Shown piece after piece: positions 11,806 through 20,733 of a DNA stretch of 39,185 nt. Both the position numbers and the translations under genes were made by a program. Source of the stretch: Bacteroidota bacterium. GTDB taxonomy: Bacteria > Bacteroidota > Bacteroidia > Bacteroidales > Paludibacteraceae. Below the pieces are notes generated by a model, which was given only the letters and a program-made list of their open reading frames with translations, had not been told where the DNA came from and made no database searches. Every line of letters begins with the position of its first letter. The stretch's first letter is position 1. The stretch is from assembly GCA_030706455.1 (NCBI GenBank), contig JAUZOL010000014.1, forward strand, positions 1 to 39,185. Direction: 5' to 3'.

Positions 11806-14800
11806 TTACTGCATCACCAACGATTCAAAAGCTAATCCGTTCAGCTTGTCGCCGCTGATAATTACCTTATAATGACCTGCATTGATATACGAACCGGTGG
11901 AGGTTCCCAATACGCGCCACTTTTCGGGCGTGACCGGAAAACGAATGGCATCGTCGCGAACCACGTTACCGGCCTGATCGGTTATTCTGATGCGGGCATC
12001 TATCGGACTCGGCGTAAGGTTCAGATAGTTGAAACGCAAGGCATAAACATTGGCCACGCCGGGCGCTACCGACCAGGTAATGCTGTGTGCACCGTCGGCA
12101 GTCACTTTCTCTCCAGCTTTGTTCTTCAATGAAATTTTCTGCCAACCGCTGCCCTGCAACTGCGCCGTTTCGGTTTCAAAAGTGAGTTCGGGGCGCAGGT
12201 TCGGTTCCACAGCCCACTTCACCACCGGCACTACAGCAGCACGACTCCCTTTCTGGAGAGTCACCGTTTCGCCTTTGCGATAGGTCGTTTTCACATAGCC
12301 GGTATCCTGACGCAGGTAAACGTCGGCATCGGCAGTCAGCGAGAAACTGATCTGGGGTGCTTTTGCCTTCGGATCAGACGCGAGCCATTCGGCACCGTAC
12401 ATCTCCGGTTTCAGGTTGGGGAAATCGGCGTTGGGTTCGAGCCAGGTGCCGGTCACCGCCCCTTTCACGTTGGCAAAAACCGATTCCGACTGCGGAGCCG
12501 GTTGTATCGATTTATCGGTCGAAGCAACAGCAATGGCCGAGATAATCGCCTGTCCGGCTTTCACTCCGGGGAAGCTGATCTCCAACATGCCATTTTCGGC
12601 TCTGGCTGTCACCACTTTTTTCAACACCCGATCGTGACCGGCCTCTTTCCAGATATCGAGATCGTGAAGCAAAGTTTTGCCGTTGGCCGCCACGTCAAAC
12701 ACGCGGAAACCCTCGCAATTCGTACCGCCACCCGTCCCGTACCACGGCTCCACAAAGTAGAGCTCTACGCGATAGTCGCCGTCAGGCAATGGAAAGCGGT
12801 AACGCAGGCGGTCGCGACCGTAGCGGAACGTCTGAAACAACGACCAGTCGGCGCTTCCCACCATCGGGTCTTTGGTGTAACGTTGCGAGGCCAGAAACGA
12901 CGGTAGGTTACCGTAATCATCTGTCCACGAAAGCGAACCCCAGCGATCTTTTCCGCTCAAATGACGATCGGCCGACCACTTATTCTTATTGACATCAGTA
13001 TAATCGGCACCACCGCAATTAACACGGTAAATATAGTTGTAACCGACTTCTGGCTTTGTAATATTATTTTTGTCAACCAATTGATCGAAATGAGGAGCTC
13101 GGGGAAGATTGTTCAAAACGATCACATCCTCAGTCACAGCTTTTCCGTTGACATAACCCACCGCATAGAGGACGTTGTATTTCAGATCGAAATTGTCCCA
13201 TTGAAAATGAGTCCCTACCACGTTTTTGGCGCGTTTGCCCAACGAAAGCGTTTTCACGTCGTTGAACAGTTCCACCTCATCGCAATTGGAGTAAACAGTC
13301 AGGCCGCTCTTCACGCCAGGCTTGTCCCAACGATCTGGCCAGGTGTGCGATACGATATAGACCATCGGCTCCTTCTCCTTCGGCGCATAGTTGGAGCGGT
13401 AGAGGTAGAACGCATCCACCGGTTCGCCCCACGAGGTGAGCAGTCCTTTGTAGTTGAACGGTCCGATGCGGTCGATTTCGCGCAAACCCTCCTCGTTCTG
13501 CACGCGACCGGGATTGTCGTGCGAATTGTATGTCCAGAGGAACTGGCCGCAGGTGCTGTCCTTCACCTGATCGAGCTGGCGGATCTTCATCTCCAACAAC
13601 TGACTCATGCGGTCTTCACTCAATTTTCCGTTTTGTTCGAATGTCCCCTCGGTATGGAGGTCGAGGCTGCGCCAGGCTCCGTATTCGCCGTTGAGCAGCT
13701 CTTTTTTCAAAACAGCAGGATAGTTCTTCGGATCGCCGCTGTTGATGTAGGTGCCCGACCAGTTCTGCATCACGTTCCAATCGGTACCGCTACCGAAATT
13801 ACAGGTAGTCACCAACCGTTGCGAGGGCGAAGTAGGGTCAAGTTGACGGATCAGTTCGGTACATTCTTTGGCAAAATCTTCTGGCAATGCGCTTTCGTTC
13901 TGCAAGCCCCAAAGAATCACCGACGGCGAGTTGCGACGCTCTTTGACCCATTCGATCAGATTATTTTTGAAATTTTTGCGAAATTCGGGGGTATCGTACC
14001 ACACATGGGCCGAAAGTTGCGACCAAAAGAGCAAGCCATTTTTATCGATCAAATCTTTGTAGTAAAGGTTATGCGGTTGATGCGCATCGCGGAAAGCATT
14101 GAAACCGGCCGCTTTGATCAGGTTGATTCGGGCTTCAATTTCGGTGCTGTCGAGCGCACTGCTGTTGCCCAACTGATGCTCGTATTCGCCAACACCATTG
14201 ATGAGCAACGGCTTTCCATTCAAATAAAAACGTTTGTCGTTATCGTTGCGACTTTGCGGCCATCTGATCCAGCGCAGGCCATAAGGAGTATACTCCTCGT
14301 CCACAGTTTTGCTATCTTCACGCACCATGGTCACCACCTTGTAAAGGAATGGATTTTCAGGGCTCCAGAGAACCGGATTCTTCACGGCAGGAGAGGTCTG
14401 TTTCACTACTTTCATTTCGCCGGGTTTCAGCTCAATGGTATCACCCACACGCACCTGCTGTATATTTTCTTTGTTCAACAGTTTGTTTACCAGTACGAAA
14501 CGACGGGTACGATCGCTGTAGTTCTTCACCTCCGTTTCAAAATGAAGTGCCATTGATGGGTTCTTTTCATCCTTTGGCGCTTCGTTCCAGACATGCACAC
14601 CAAAAGGCTCGACACGCAACGAATTGCTTACCACCAGCGTCACCGGACGGAAAATACCGAGCGGTTGCGAACCTTCGGAAAAACCGATTTCGGACGAACA
14701 ACCACCGCATACCCACGGCAAATCGGTAATCATGGCCGGATGATCGGCTTTGACGGCCAGTTCGTTGGGTGCATCAAAGCGAATAGCGTCGGTCACGTCG

Positions 14801-16257
14801 AGCGTAAAGGTAGTACGACCACCGGCATGATACCCCACCTGTTTGCCATTCAACCAAACGGTGGCATACGACCCGACCCCTTCGAAATAGAGGAAATAAC
14901 GTTTGTCGGCACCGAGATTCTGCACCGTGAAGCTCTTTTTGTACCAGGCATATCCATGTTTATTGCCATGCTTCAGGCGACGGGCGCCAGCATAGGTATC
15001 CCAGTTATGCGGCACATCCACCGGCTTCCAACCGGCTGTGTTGTAACCGCTCTTTTCAAAACCGGCATAGGCGGTACGATTCGAATCATTTTCGGCCGTC
15101 AGCCACCCTTTATCCAACGATATTTCCTTGCGAAAAGTTACTTTTTCGGGTTTCGGAAAACGAACGATACTTTTGCCCAAATCTTTGGAAACGGCCACGG
15201 CGATTCCCCGTTGATTATCGTCATTCACAGCGCAATAGAAATGATACACCACGCCGTTCCATTTCACCACATACGATTTATGGGCAAAAAGATTATCGTA
15301 TTTTTCACCCGGAATCACCAGATCGGCACCATTCCAGTCGGTCCAGTGCACCAAATCGTAAGAGCAGGCAAAGGTATTGAAAGCCTTGTAAGGTCGGTTC
15401 TTGCGGAACGCGCTGAAGTAGAACATCACATAGACATCGCCCATTTGCTGAATCACGGCGTCGCCTGTAATTCCTTCCTCATGATTGACGATGGGATTGC
15501 TCTGGTAACGTTTCCAGTGAACCATATCATCCGAAAGAGCAATACTGATGCGTTCGGCTTTTACCTTGTTGGTAGGATTAACGCCTCCGCCATTGTAATA
15601 CATCACAAACGGATGTCCGAGTTTCTTCGATTTGTCCCAGATAACGGACGATTTGTACTGTGTAAGGCTTTCCCACCAGCCTGCATCGGGATCGGTAGGA
15701 GTCAGAACCGGTTTATCCAACGGTGTCCACTCATGAGTCTTAGTGATGTCGCCGTCGGTGTAGGCAATACCCTCTTTGAGCATTCCCATCTCATAACCAG
15801 TGACGTTGCCTCCGAAATAAGACAGCCAATGCTTTCCGTTGAACGGTTGAGCCTGGTAGCTACCGCCCCACTGCATGTCGATGAGCGAGATGTAACCTGC
15901 CCGCTGATTTTTGTCCCACACATCGCCCTGCGGATACGAGAGGATGCGCCCGAGCGATTGCCAGTGCAACAGATCGTCGCTGGTAGCCAGCCAGGTTTCA
16001 TACCCACGGCCATCCTGTCCTTCCTTACCATTGTAAACAATGTAACTCATGTACCATTTCCCCTTTTCGCGGAAAACGGTAGGACAATCTATTTTATGGT
16101 AATTGTCGGCAGGAGCCACCACCAAACCGTATTTGTAAGGCGTTTTTACCTCCTCGTAGACACGCTTCATCACCTCCTGCGGCACGGTAGCCGGGGCGGC
16201 AAATAAAGTCGTACACATTACGACAAAAAAACTCAGTATTATAGAAAATTTCTTCAT
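11806..16257 (-). CDS. Multidomain propeller - GH2 - malectin fusion hydrolase
   Basis: This 1483-residue secreted protein (signal peptide about 1-21) joins three modules. Residues about 40-375 look like a GH43-like five-bladed beta-propeller, with repeated TSDDLLHW / SDDMVHW / SYDLVHW motifs at blade ends. Residues about 380-960 are a complete GH2 unit, with acid/base Asn787-Glu788 (LQNES) and likely nucleophile Glu858 (NGEYG). Residues about 1075-1248 resemble a malectin carbohydrate-binding domain (VNCGGADYTD start), followed by an Ig-like tail. I chose the start at 16257 because the longer frame runs back through an inverted repeat and the signal peptide begins here. Two catalytic-type modules in one chain suggest sequential removal of neighbouring sugars, but the propeller may be only binding or inactive. 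The sugar specificity is unknown. Confidence 0.87.
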   Translation of the reverse strand: MKKFSIILSFFVVMCTTLFAAPATVPQEVMKRVYEEVKTPYKYGLVVAPADNYHKIDCPTVFREKGKWYMSYIVYNGKEGQDGRGYETWLATSDDLLHWQSLGRILSYPQGDVWDKNQRAGYISLIDMQWGGSYQAQPFNGKHWLSYFGGNVTGYEMGMLKEGIAYTDGDITKTHEWTPLDKPVLTPTDPDAGWWESLTQYKSSVIWDKSKKLGHPFVMYYNGGGVNPTNKVKAERISIALSDDMVHWKRYQSNPIVNHEEGITGDAVIQQMGDVYVMFYFSAFRKNRPYKAFNTFACSYDLVHWTDWNGADLVIPGEKYDNLFAHKSYVVKWNGVVYHFYCAVNDDNQRGIAVAVSKDLGKSIVRFPKPEKVTFRKEISLDKGWLTAENDSNRTAYAGFEKSGYNTAGWKPVDVPHNWDTYAGARRLKHGNKHGYAWYKKSFTVQNLGADKRYFLYFEGVGSYATVWLNGKQVGYHAGGRTTFTLDVTDAIRFDAPNELAVKADHPAMITDLPWVCGGCSSEIGFSEGSQPLGIFRPVTLVVSNSLRVEPFGVHVWNEAPKDEKNPSMALHFETEVKNYSDRTRRFVLVNKLLNKENIQQVRVGDTIELKPGEMKVVKQTSPAVKNPVLWSPENPFLYKVVTMVREDSKTVDEEYTPYGLRWIRWPQSRNDNDKRFYLNGKPLLINGVGEYEHQLGNSSALDSTEIEARINLIKAAGFNAFRDAHQPHNLYYKDLIDKNGLLFWSQLSAHVWYDTPEFRKNFKNNLIEWVKERRNSPSVILWGLQNESALPEDFAKECTELIRQLDPTSPSQRLVTTCNFGSGTDWNVMQNWSGTYINSGDPKNYPAVLKKELLNGEYGAWRSLDLHTEGTFEQNGKLSEDRMSQLLEMKIRQLDQVKDSTCGQFLWTYNSHDNPGRVQNEEGLREIDRIGPFNYKGLLTSWGEPVDAFYLYRSNYAPKEKEPMVYIVSHTWPDRWDKPGVKSGLTVYSNCDEVELFNDVKTLSLGKRAKNVVGTHFQWDNFDLKYNVLYAVGYVNGKAVTEDVIVLNNLPRAPHFDQLVDKNNITKPEVGYNYIYRVNCGGADYTDVNKNKWSADRHLSGKDRWGSLSWTDDYGNLPSFLASQRYTKDPMVGSADWSLFQTFRYGRDRLRYRFPLPDGDYRVELYFVEPWYGTGGGTNCEGFRVFDVAANGKTLLHDLDIWKEAGHDRVLKKVVTARAENGMLEISFPGVKAGQAIISAIAVASTDKSIQPAPQSESVFANVKGAVTGTWLEPNADFPNLKPEMYGAEWLASDPKAKAPQISFSLTADADVYLRQDTGYVKTTYRKGETVTLQKGSRAAVVPVVKWAVEPNLRPELTFETETAQLQGSGWQKISLKNKAGEKVTADGAHSITWSVAPGVANVYALRFNYLNLTPSPIDARIRITDQAGNVVRDDAIRFPVTPEKWRVLGTSTGSYINAGHYKVIISGDKLNGLAFESLVMQ

Positions 16258-16267
16258 ATTATCTTTT

Positions 16268-16413
16268 TCTAACCCTACCCCCTTCGGGTACTCCCCTTTA
16301 TCAAAAGGGGAGACAAATCTGCAATTTAGCAATATTCTAAAATTGAACAAGAATCTCGCAAACAGTGTTGTCCCCTTTGATAAAGGGGACGAGCGAAGCG
16401 GAGGGGTTGGATA
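16268..16413. repeat. Imperfect inverted-repeat element upstream of the fusion gene
   Basis: Arms at about 16268-16312 and 16369-16413 are imperfect inverted copies. Each contains a short hairpin of its own: CCCCTTTATCAAAAGGGG on the left and CCCCTTTGATAAAGGGG on the right. The outer ends read TCTAACCCTACCCCC and GGGGTTGGATA. The middle is A+T-rich. It ends about ten bases from the fusion gene start, so it forms most of that gene's 5' untranslated region. It could be a MITE-like relic or an RNA structure affecting translation. Confidence 0.65.
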
Positions 16414-16473
16414 ACAACAAAACGTTAATATCTTTATCTTCAATATATCCGTGTTTTCCGTGTGCGATATATC

Positions 16474-19158
16474 CTAATTAAACAGCCAGTCCACGTTACC
16501 GGCATCGCCTTCGCCGCCCAATCCGGCATTGCGGGGCGTGATTTTTTCAGAGGCATCGGTAAATCCAAGAATCATGAGAGCTCCTTTGCCCAGAGTCAGC
16601 TTGTTTTTTCCGGCCGGGAAAGTATAGCTGTGTACATTGACCGCAGCACGATCCGGAATTTCCACCGCATTGAAAATCTTCACGTCAGCCTGTCCGAAAT
16701 CATTGGCACTAGCATCAATTTCCAATTTCGGCGCTTTTGCGTATTCGCCTTTCGGAGTATTGAAATAGCCCACCAATACATTCACCGGCTTTTTGTTTTC
16801 AAAGGTAACGGTTGTTCCTGCCGATGCCTGATTTTCAAAGTTAAAACGAATTCCTTTCAACTGTTTCAGTTCGTCGGACACAGCGTTGATCAGATAATCT
16901 TTGTCCCCAAAAACTTTTTCGCCTTTCATCAACGGATAAAATTGCTGCGATTTATCGAGCAAAGTCACCTCTGCCGCCTTCAGCGGTTGAACGGTCCGAA
17001 CGACATTACCTCCGTTCTGTTTCACAAATGCGATATTCTTACGGAATGTGGCCAACTCCTCTTCAAAATGAGGCAACAGTTCGGCCCAGGTTTTGTTCTT
17101 TCCTCCCGCACTACTGATTGGAATTTTGCGCTGACCCGTCTGCATACTATTGGCGTACAGGTAGGTATCTTTTGTCAAATCGACCAGACGACGATAATAA
17201 ACCAGACTCTTATCCAAAAGGGCAGCGGCACTATCGAGGTCGGCAATGCGACCGGAATGACCATATTCCATGGAGAGCATAGCCGCTTTTACCTTCAGTG
17301 CAAAGAAATTAGCAAAGGCATCATAACAGTGCACATCGTTGCGCAAGCGTTCGAACTCGGCACGATTTTTCGTTACATGCGGAGCGGCTAATTCAATAGC
17401 TTTTGCCCCGGCTGCACCGTGCGCCACGGCCGTAGCAATCATCTGCGGAGGAGTTTCGCCCACATGCGGTTGGTGATTCCACTCTTTGGTCATGTACTCG
17501 CTGAGCAACTCCCCTTCCGGACCACAGGATGCAAAAAATTCGGGATACGTGGTCCATTTCTTAGGGTTAACCAACTGGCTCATAAACATACCCAATAAGA
17601 AAGTCTGCCTATTTCCTTCGGTGATACCGAACTTACGCAACAGCTGCGGAGATATCTCTCCATCCTCTTCGTAGGCAGCCAGAATATTTTTAGCCGCATC
17701 GGTACCGCATTGATACATCGAATCCAGGCGGGCGCTCCAGTAATTGACCTCATCCGAACGGTCACGATCGGCTTTCCACGCGTAGCGCGACCAGGCGCTA
17801 TACCAGATCCAGTCGCGATCCATTTCCAGCAGGCGTTTATCCGCCTTATCGGCAGAATAGGGCCAATCCCAGTACGATGCCTGCGGATAGAGATGAAGGG
17901 CGTTGGCACCCTGTGCGCTGTGCATTGCCTTCACTGCTTTCTGGATAAAATCGGGTGAACCGTAACGGAACGGTTCGAGGTTGGCCAGAATATGAACGTT
18001 CTCTATAAAGACCGAACCAAGTTCGCTAAGCCCCTTATTGACTGCAGTCCATGGTCCACGCGGCTGATAGGTGGTCAGCGATTCGCCATTGTATTTGTTC
18101 ATCGTATAGAGATTTTTGTACAATGGCAACGAGGCCGTAATCACCATTTTTGCATCGGTGTCGTGGTTGCGGAGAATGATCGGCGGCTCGTCGGTACGCC
18201 CGAGTGCTTTCAGTCCGTCTTTCACGCCCGGAATAATCGTTTTGGTAAACCATTCGCGGTCGTCGTCGTAGGTGTCCATTGCCTCGCCAAGGCAAACGAG
18301 CAGCCCTACGTTGGGATATTTTTCGATAAAGGCAGCAATCGATTTACGGGTATAATCGGCAATCAGCGGCGTGATGGGACGGCTACGATCCTGTGTTTTG
18401 ATGCCGTAATGTTCGGCAAATGGTTTGGACACCAGAATATTGTAGAACATCTGGATCACCCAGATACCCCGTTTGTTAGCCTCCTTGGTCAGGAAAGCAA
18501 AGAGTTCCTCGTTCTTTTTGAAATCTTCGTCCGACACTTCCACCGCAAACGGATAGTCCTTCAGTTTGACCAACGAAGCAAACGGGTGGCCATTCCAAAG
18601 ATAAACCGAATTCATCTTGTTGTCCACCAGCATATCCAGGTATTTAATCCACATCGCTTTGTCGTAAAGCCATGGAAAAACTTCGGGAGTGTAGGGATAT
18701 TCGTAAACTGTACGTCCGGGCAGATAATAAGGCTTCTGCACGCCGATACAGGCTCCGCGCAGCACCATCTCCGGATGATCGGAATAGTTGAGATCGACAG
18801 GCAAGGCCTTCTTGTCGTTCAGTTTGGCAATCAGGTCGATGCAACCATACAATGCACCCGAAGCATCTTTCCCTTTAATGGCAATACTCTGTCCGACGGT
18901 TTTCACCGAATAGCCCTCTTTTGCAATGATCTGTGTGGTATCGATGGCGACGGAAATTCTCCAATCTTTCTTCGAGGCTTTGGCTTTGGCCGAGACATCC
19001 ACAAGGTAACCCTGTTTTTCAAGAGCCGTTTTTACACGGTCTATGCCGTATTCCACCCTTGCATTGCCGGGAGCAGAATTTACCATTACCACTTTTTCGG
19101 CGGCAAACGCCGTGATGGAGAAAAAGCTCAGAAAAAATAATAAATTTTTGATTATCAT
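16474..19158 (-). CDS. GH67-like alpha-glucuronidase-superfamily hydrolase
   Basis: This 894-residue protein has a signal peptide (about 1-20). A GH67-N/GH20b-like alpha/beta domain follows (about 22-130), including GKDASGALYGCIDLI. The central barrel then begins (about 131 onward). Candidate acidic catalytic residues are Glu292 in CLGEAMD, the Asp pair in RNHDTD (333 and 335) and Glu386/Glu395 in the IENVHILANLEP segment. Known members of this superfamily remove alpha-linked glucuronic, 4-O-methylglucuronic or galacturonic acid from xylan or pectin fragments. The overall similarity is only family-level, so a galacturonidase or an uncharacterised specificity is as likely as a true alpha-glucuronidase. 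Its start lies 8 bases after the stop codon of the SemiSWEET gene, so the two are probably co-transcribed and may handle the same sugar. Confidence 0.72.
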   Translation of the reverse strand: MIIKNLLFFLSFFSITAFAAEKVVMVNSAPGNARVEYGIDRVKTALEKQGYLVDVSAKAKASKKDWRISVAIDTTQIIAKEGYSVKTVGQSIAIKGKDASGALYGCIDLIAKLNDKKALPVDLNYSDHPEMVLRGACIGVQKPYYLPGRTVYEYPYTPEVFPWLYDKAMWIKYLDMLVDNKMNSVYLWNGHPFASLVKLKDYPFAVEVSDEDFKKNEELFAFLTKEANKRGIWVIQMFYNILVSKPFAEHYGIKTQDRSRPITPLIADYTRKSIAAFIEKYPNVGLLVCLGEAMDTYDDDREWFTKTIIPGVKDGLKALGRTDEPPIILRNHDTDAKMVITASLPLYKNLYTMNKYNGESLTTYQPRGPWTAVNKGLSELGSVFIENVHILANLEPFRYGSPDFIQKAVKAMHSAQGANALHLYPQASYWDWPYSADKADKRLLEMDRDWIWYSAWSRYAWKADRDRSDEVNYWSARLDSMYQCGTDAAKNILAAYEEDGEISPQLLRKFGITEGNRQTFLLGMFMSQLVNPKKWTTYPEFFASCGPEGELLSEYMTKEWNHQPHVGETPPQMIATAVAHGAAGAKAIELAAPHVTKNRAEFERLRNDVHCYDAFANFFALKVKAAMLSMEYGHSGRIADLDSAAALLDKSLVYYRRLVDLTKDTYLYANSMQTGQRKIPISSAGGKNKTWAELLPHFEEELATFRKNIAFVKQNGGNVVRTVQPLKAAEVTLLDKSQQFYPLMKGEKVFGDKDYLINAVSDELKQLKGIRFNFENQASAGTTVTFENKKPVNVLVGYFNTPKGEYAKAPKLEIDASANDFGQADVKIFNAVEIPDRAAVNVHSYTFPAGKNKLTLGKGALMILGFTDASEKITPRNAGLGGEGDAGNVDWLFN

Positions 19159-19166
19159 AGGTTTAA

Positions 19167-19448
19167 TTATTTACCATACGTTTTATGTGCTCTACGGTTC
19201 TGGATTGTTAAATACAATGTATAAAGACACGGCACCAAACCAATGCCATTCGCCAGCATCATCGGCATATCTTCTATGAGCACTCCATAGGTGAACCATA
19301 AAATGACGCCGATGGTCATTGTGAGATACATTCCCAACGAAATACTATGTGTGTCTTTTGTCTTGAACACTTTGTAGGCCTGCGGAAACTGGCAAATTGC
19401 AGAGCAGACACCGGCAGTATAACCGACTATAGCAACATTAAATTCCAT
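19167..19448 (-). CDS. SemiSWEET-family sugar transporter
   Basis: This 93-residue protein has three predicted membrane helices (about residues 5-23, 36-57 and 63-82), exactly the size of bacterial SemiSWEETs, which work as homodimers. Diagnostic features are the PQ motif in QFPQAYKVFKTKDT, the SISLGMYL segment at the start of helix 2, Trp in ILWFTYG, and the conserved Asn in helix 3 (ANGIGLVPC). The family moves sugars down their gradient across the inner membrane. It is 8 bases upstream of the GH67-like gene and downstream of two UroD-type methyltransferase genes. That position suggests it carries a monosaccharide released in the periplasm, or exports a demethylated product. The substrate cannot be predicted. 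Confidence 0.9.
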   Translation of the reverse strand: MEFNVAIVGYTAGVCSAICQFPQAYKVFKTKDTHSISLGMYLTMTIGVILWFTYGVLIEDMPMMLANGIGLVPCLYTLYLTIQNRRAHKTYGK

Positions 19449-19454
19449 ATTTTG

Positions 19455-19482
19455 ATTTACAATTTCCCCGATAGCTATCGGG
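19455..19482. repeat. Leader repeat word plus CCCGATAG palindrome
   Basis: ATTTACAATTT starts 7 bases from the SemiSWEET start codon, matching the leader family seen at 2754, 21824 and 29291. It is followed by a perfect 16-bp palindrome, CCCGATAGCTATCGGG (19467-19482), and then by a second partial copy of the leader words (ATTACAATTTACGATT). Confidence 0.6.
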
Positions 19483-19526
19483 ATTACAATTTACGATTAA
19501 AATCTGCATTTGCAGCAGACATTGGG

Positions 19527-19582
19527 TCAAGCGGTTTCCTAACCGCTTGATATTATATCCTTAAGCGACAAGGATGTCGCTT
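19527..19582. terminator. Two tandem hairpins after the UroD-type gene
   Basis: Positions 19527-19550 form a 10-bp stem with a 4-base loop (TCAAGCGGTT, TCCT, AACCGCTTGA). Positions 19563-19582 form an 8-bp stem (AAGCGACA, AGGA, TGTCGCTT). Both resemble the hairpin at 11777-11794, so they belong to one dispersed repeat family. They lie 18 and 50 bases past the stop codon at 19600, where a transcription terminator or RNA-processing site would sit. No strong U-run is visible, so the terminator role is uncertain. Confidence 0.45.
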
Positions 19583-19599
19583 GTCCCTTCAGGCCAGAT

Positions 19600-20727
19600 T
19601 TATCCGCACATCTCATGCACCAACCGGTAGGCTTCTTCCTGTTCGGCTGGTGTGGCACAATAAGTTACAACAACCATTTTCATACCATTCGTCCAAAGGC
19701 GGGAGAGTTGTTCGCTGATAGTAGCGACATCGCCCACGATGCGGGCATTGAGCGCTACACCGGTATTCGCAAAGCGCCGGAAGGCTTCCAGATTGTCGGT
19801 CGCCCCTGGGTCGGTTTGCGGTGAGAAAGCACCATCCGCCATCCGGATTCCTTTGGTGGCGAGTACCGCATCAATCCACCCAGACCAGTCTCCACACGAA
19901 TGGAACACCGGCCCTCCCAACGGAGCACATATTTTCTCCACGTAAGGTGCCGCCATTTCGGTATATTGTTCGGGAGCAATCATAATAGCATTGTCGTCGC
20001 TCATGCCCAATCCCGACCATTTTGTTGACGAAGCAAAGCCATGTCCCGGCAATGCCAACGCATCACCAATCAACGCCTTCTGTTTTTCGTCAAAGCGGAT
20101 CGTCAGGTCGGACAACAAATCGAACAACGTCTGTACCTTTTCGGGTGCCATCATCAGATCCATAAAAAAGCTGTCCAATGGCAGCAGGCTCGCCACAATA
20201 TTGAGTGGTGACTGCATATCGGTAAACGACACCGGCACCCGCCCTTTGGTCTGATCCATAAAATACTCGATCATCTCCAGCGTATGCTTTCCAATAGGAG
20301 TTTCGGCAACTTCCTTGTAGCCGCAGGCAAGGATTTCATCTATCGACGTAAACCGAGGTTTCATGGCCGGAGCATTTCCTTCTACCCAATGATAATCGCC
20401 TCCAAAAGCACTCGCAATGGTTCCAATGCCATACCACGGTTCCAGAAAGTTGGGCACATCGGCTTTGAACAACATGCTCTTTTCCAGCGCTCCTAATTGA
20501 AGAGACAGTGACAACTCCCTGTCGCGACAACCGTACGAAAAGCACTCGGCTACCCGCATCCGGCGATAGACCATCACCCCGGAATTGCTTTTCCAGAAAG
20601 CTTCGCAACCGGTATTCAATTCGTTGCAATAAGCCTCGTAACGGTCGAAATCGAAATCGGCAGGCTTCACCGGAGCAACTGTCGTCGCCTGCGCATCGGA
20701 AAGGGTATTATCGAATTGTTTTGCCAT
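19600..20727 (-). CDS. UroD-superfamily corrinoid-type methyltransferase (second of a tandem pair)
   Basis: This 375-residue cytoplasmic protein has the URO-D fold. In place of haem-pathway decarboxylase features it carries the methyltransferase-type metal site: His276 and Cys278 in FHSCGD and a late Cys357 in TYCATP. In MtaA, MtbA and CmuA-type enzymes an equivalent His-Cys-Cys set binds the zinc that activates a thiol or positions a methyl acceptor. The gene starts 6 bases after the stop codon of a related UroD-type gene, so the pair is very likely co-translated and may form a heteromer. It is followed by hairpins and the SemiSWEET gene. It may transfer a methyl group from a sugar or to an acceptor such as a folate or thiol, but the direction and partner are inferred. 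Confidence 0.82.
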   Translation of the reverse strand: MAKQFDNTLSDAQATTVAPVKPADFDFDRYEAYCNELNTGCEAFWKSNSGVMVYRRMRVAECFSYGCRDRELSLSLQLGALEKSMLFKADVPNFLEPWYGIGTIASAFGGDYHWVEGNAPAMKPRFTSIDEILACGYKEVAETPIGKHTLEMIEYFMDQTKGRVPVSFTDMQSPLNIVASLLPLDSFFMDLMMAPEKVQTLFDLLSDLTIRFDEKQKALIGDALALPGHGFASSTKWSGLGMSDDNAIMIAPEQYTEMAAPYVEKICAPLGGPVFHSCGDWSGWIDAVLATKGIRMADGAFSPQTDPGATDNLEAFRRFANTGVALNARIVGDVATISEQLSRLWTNGMKMVVVTYCATPAEQEEAYRLVHEMCG

Positions 20728-20733
20728 AGCCTG

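Noticed and set aside
16258-16443. Longer start for the propeller-GH2-malectin gene
   Set aside because: The added codons come from an inverted repeat, while a proper signal peptide starts at 16257.
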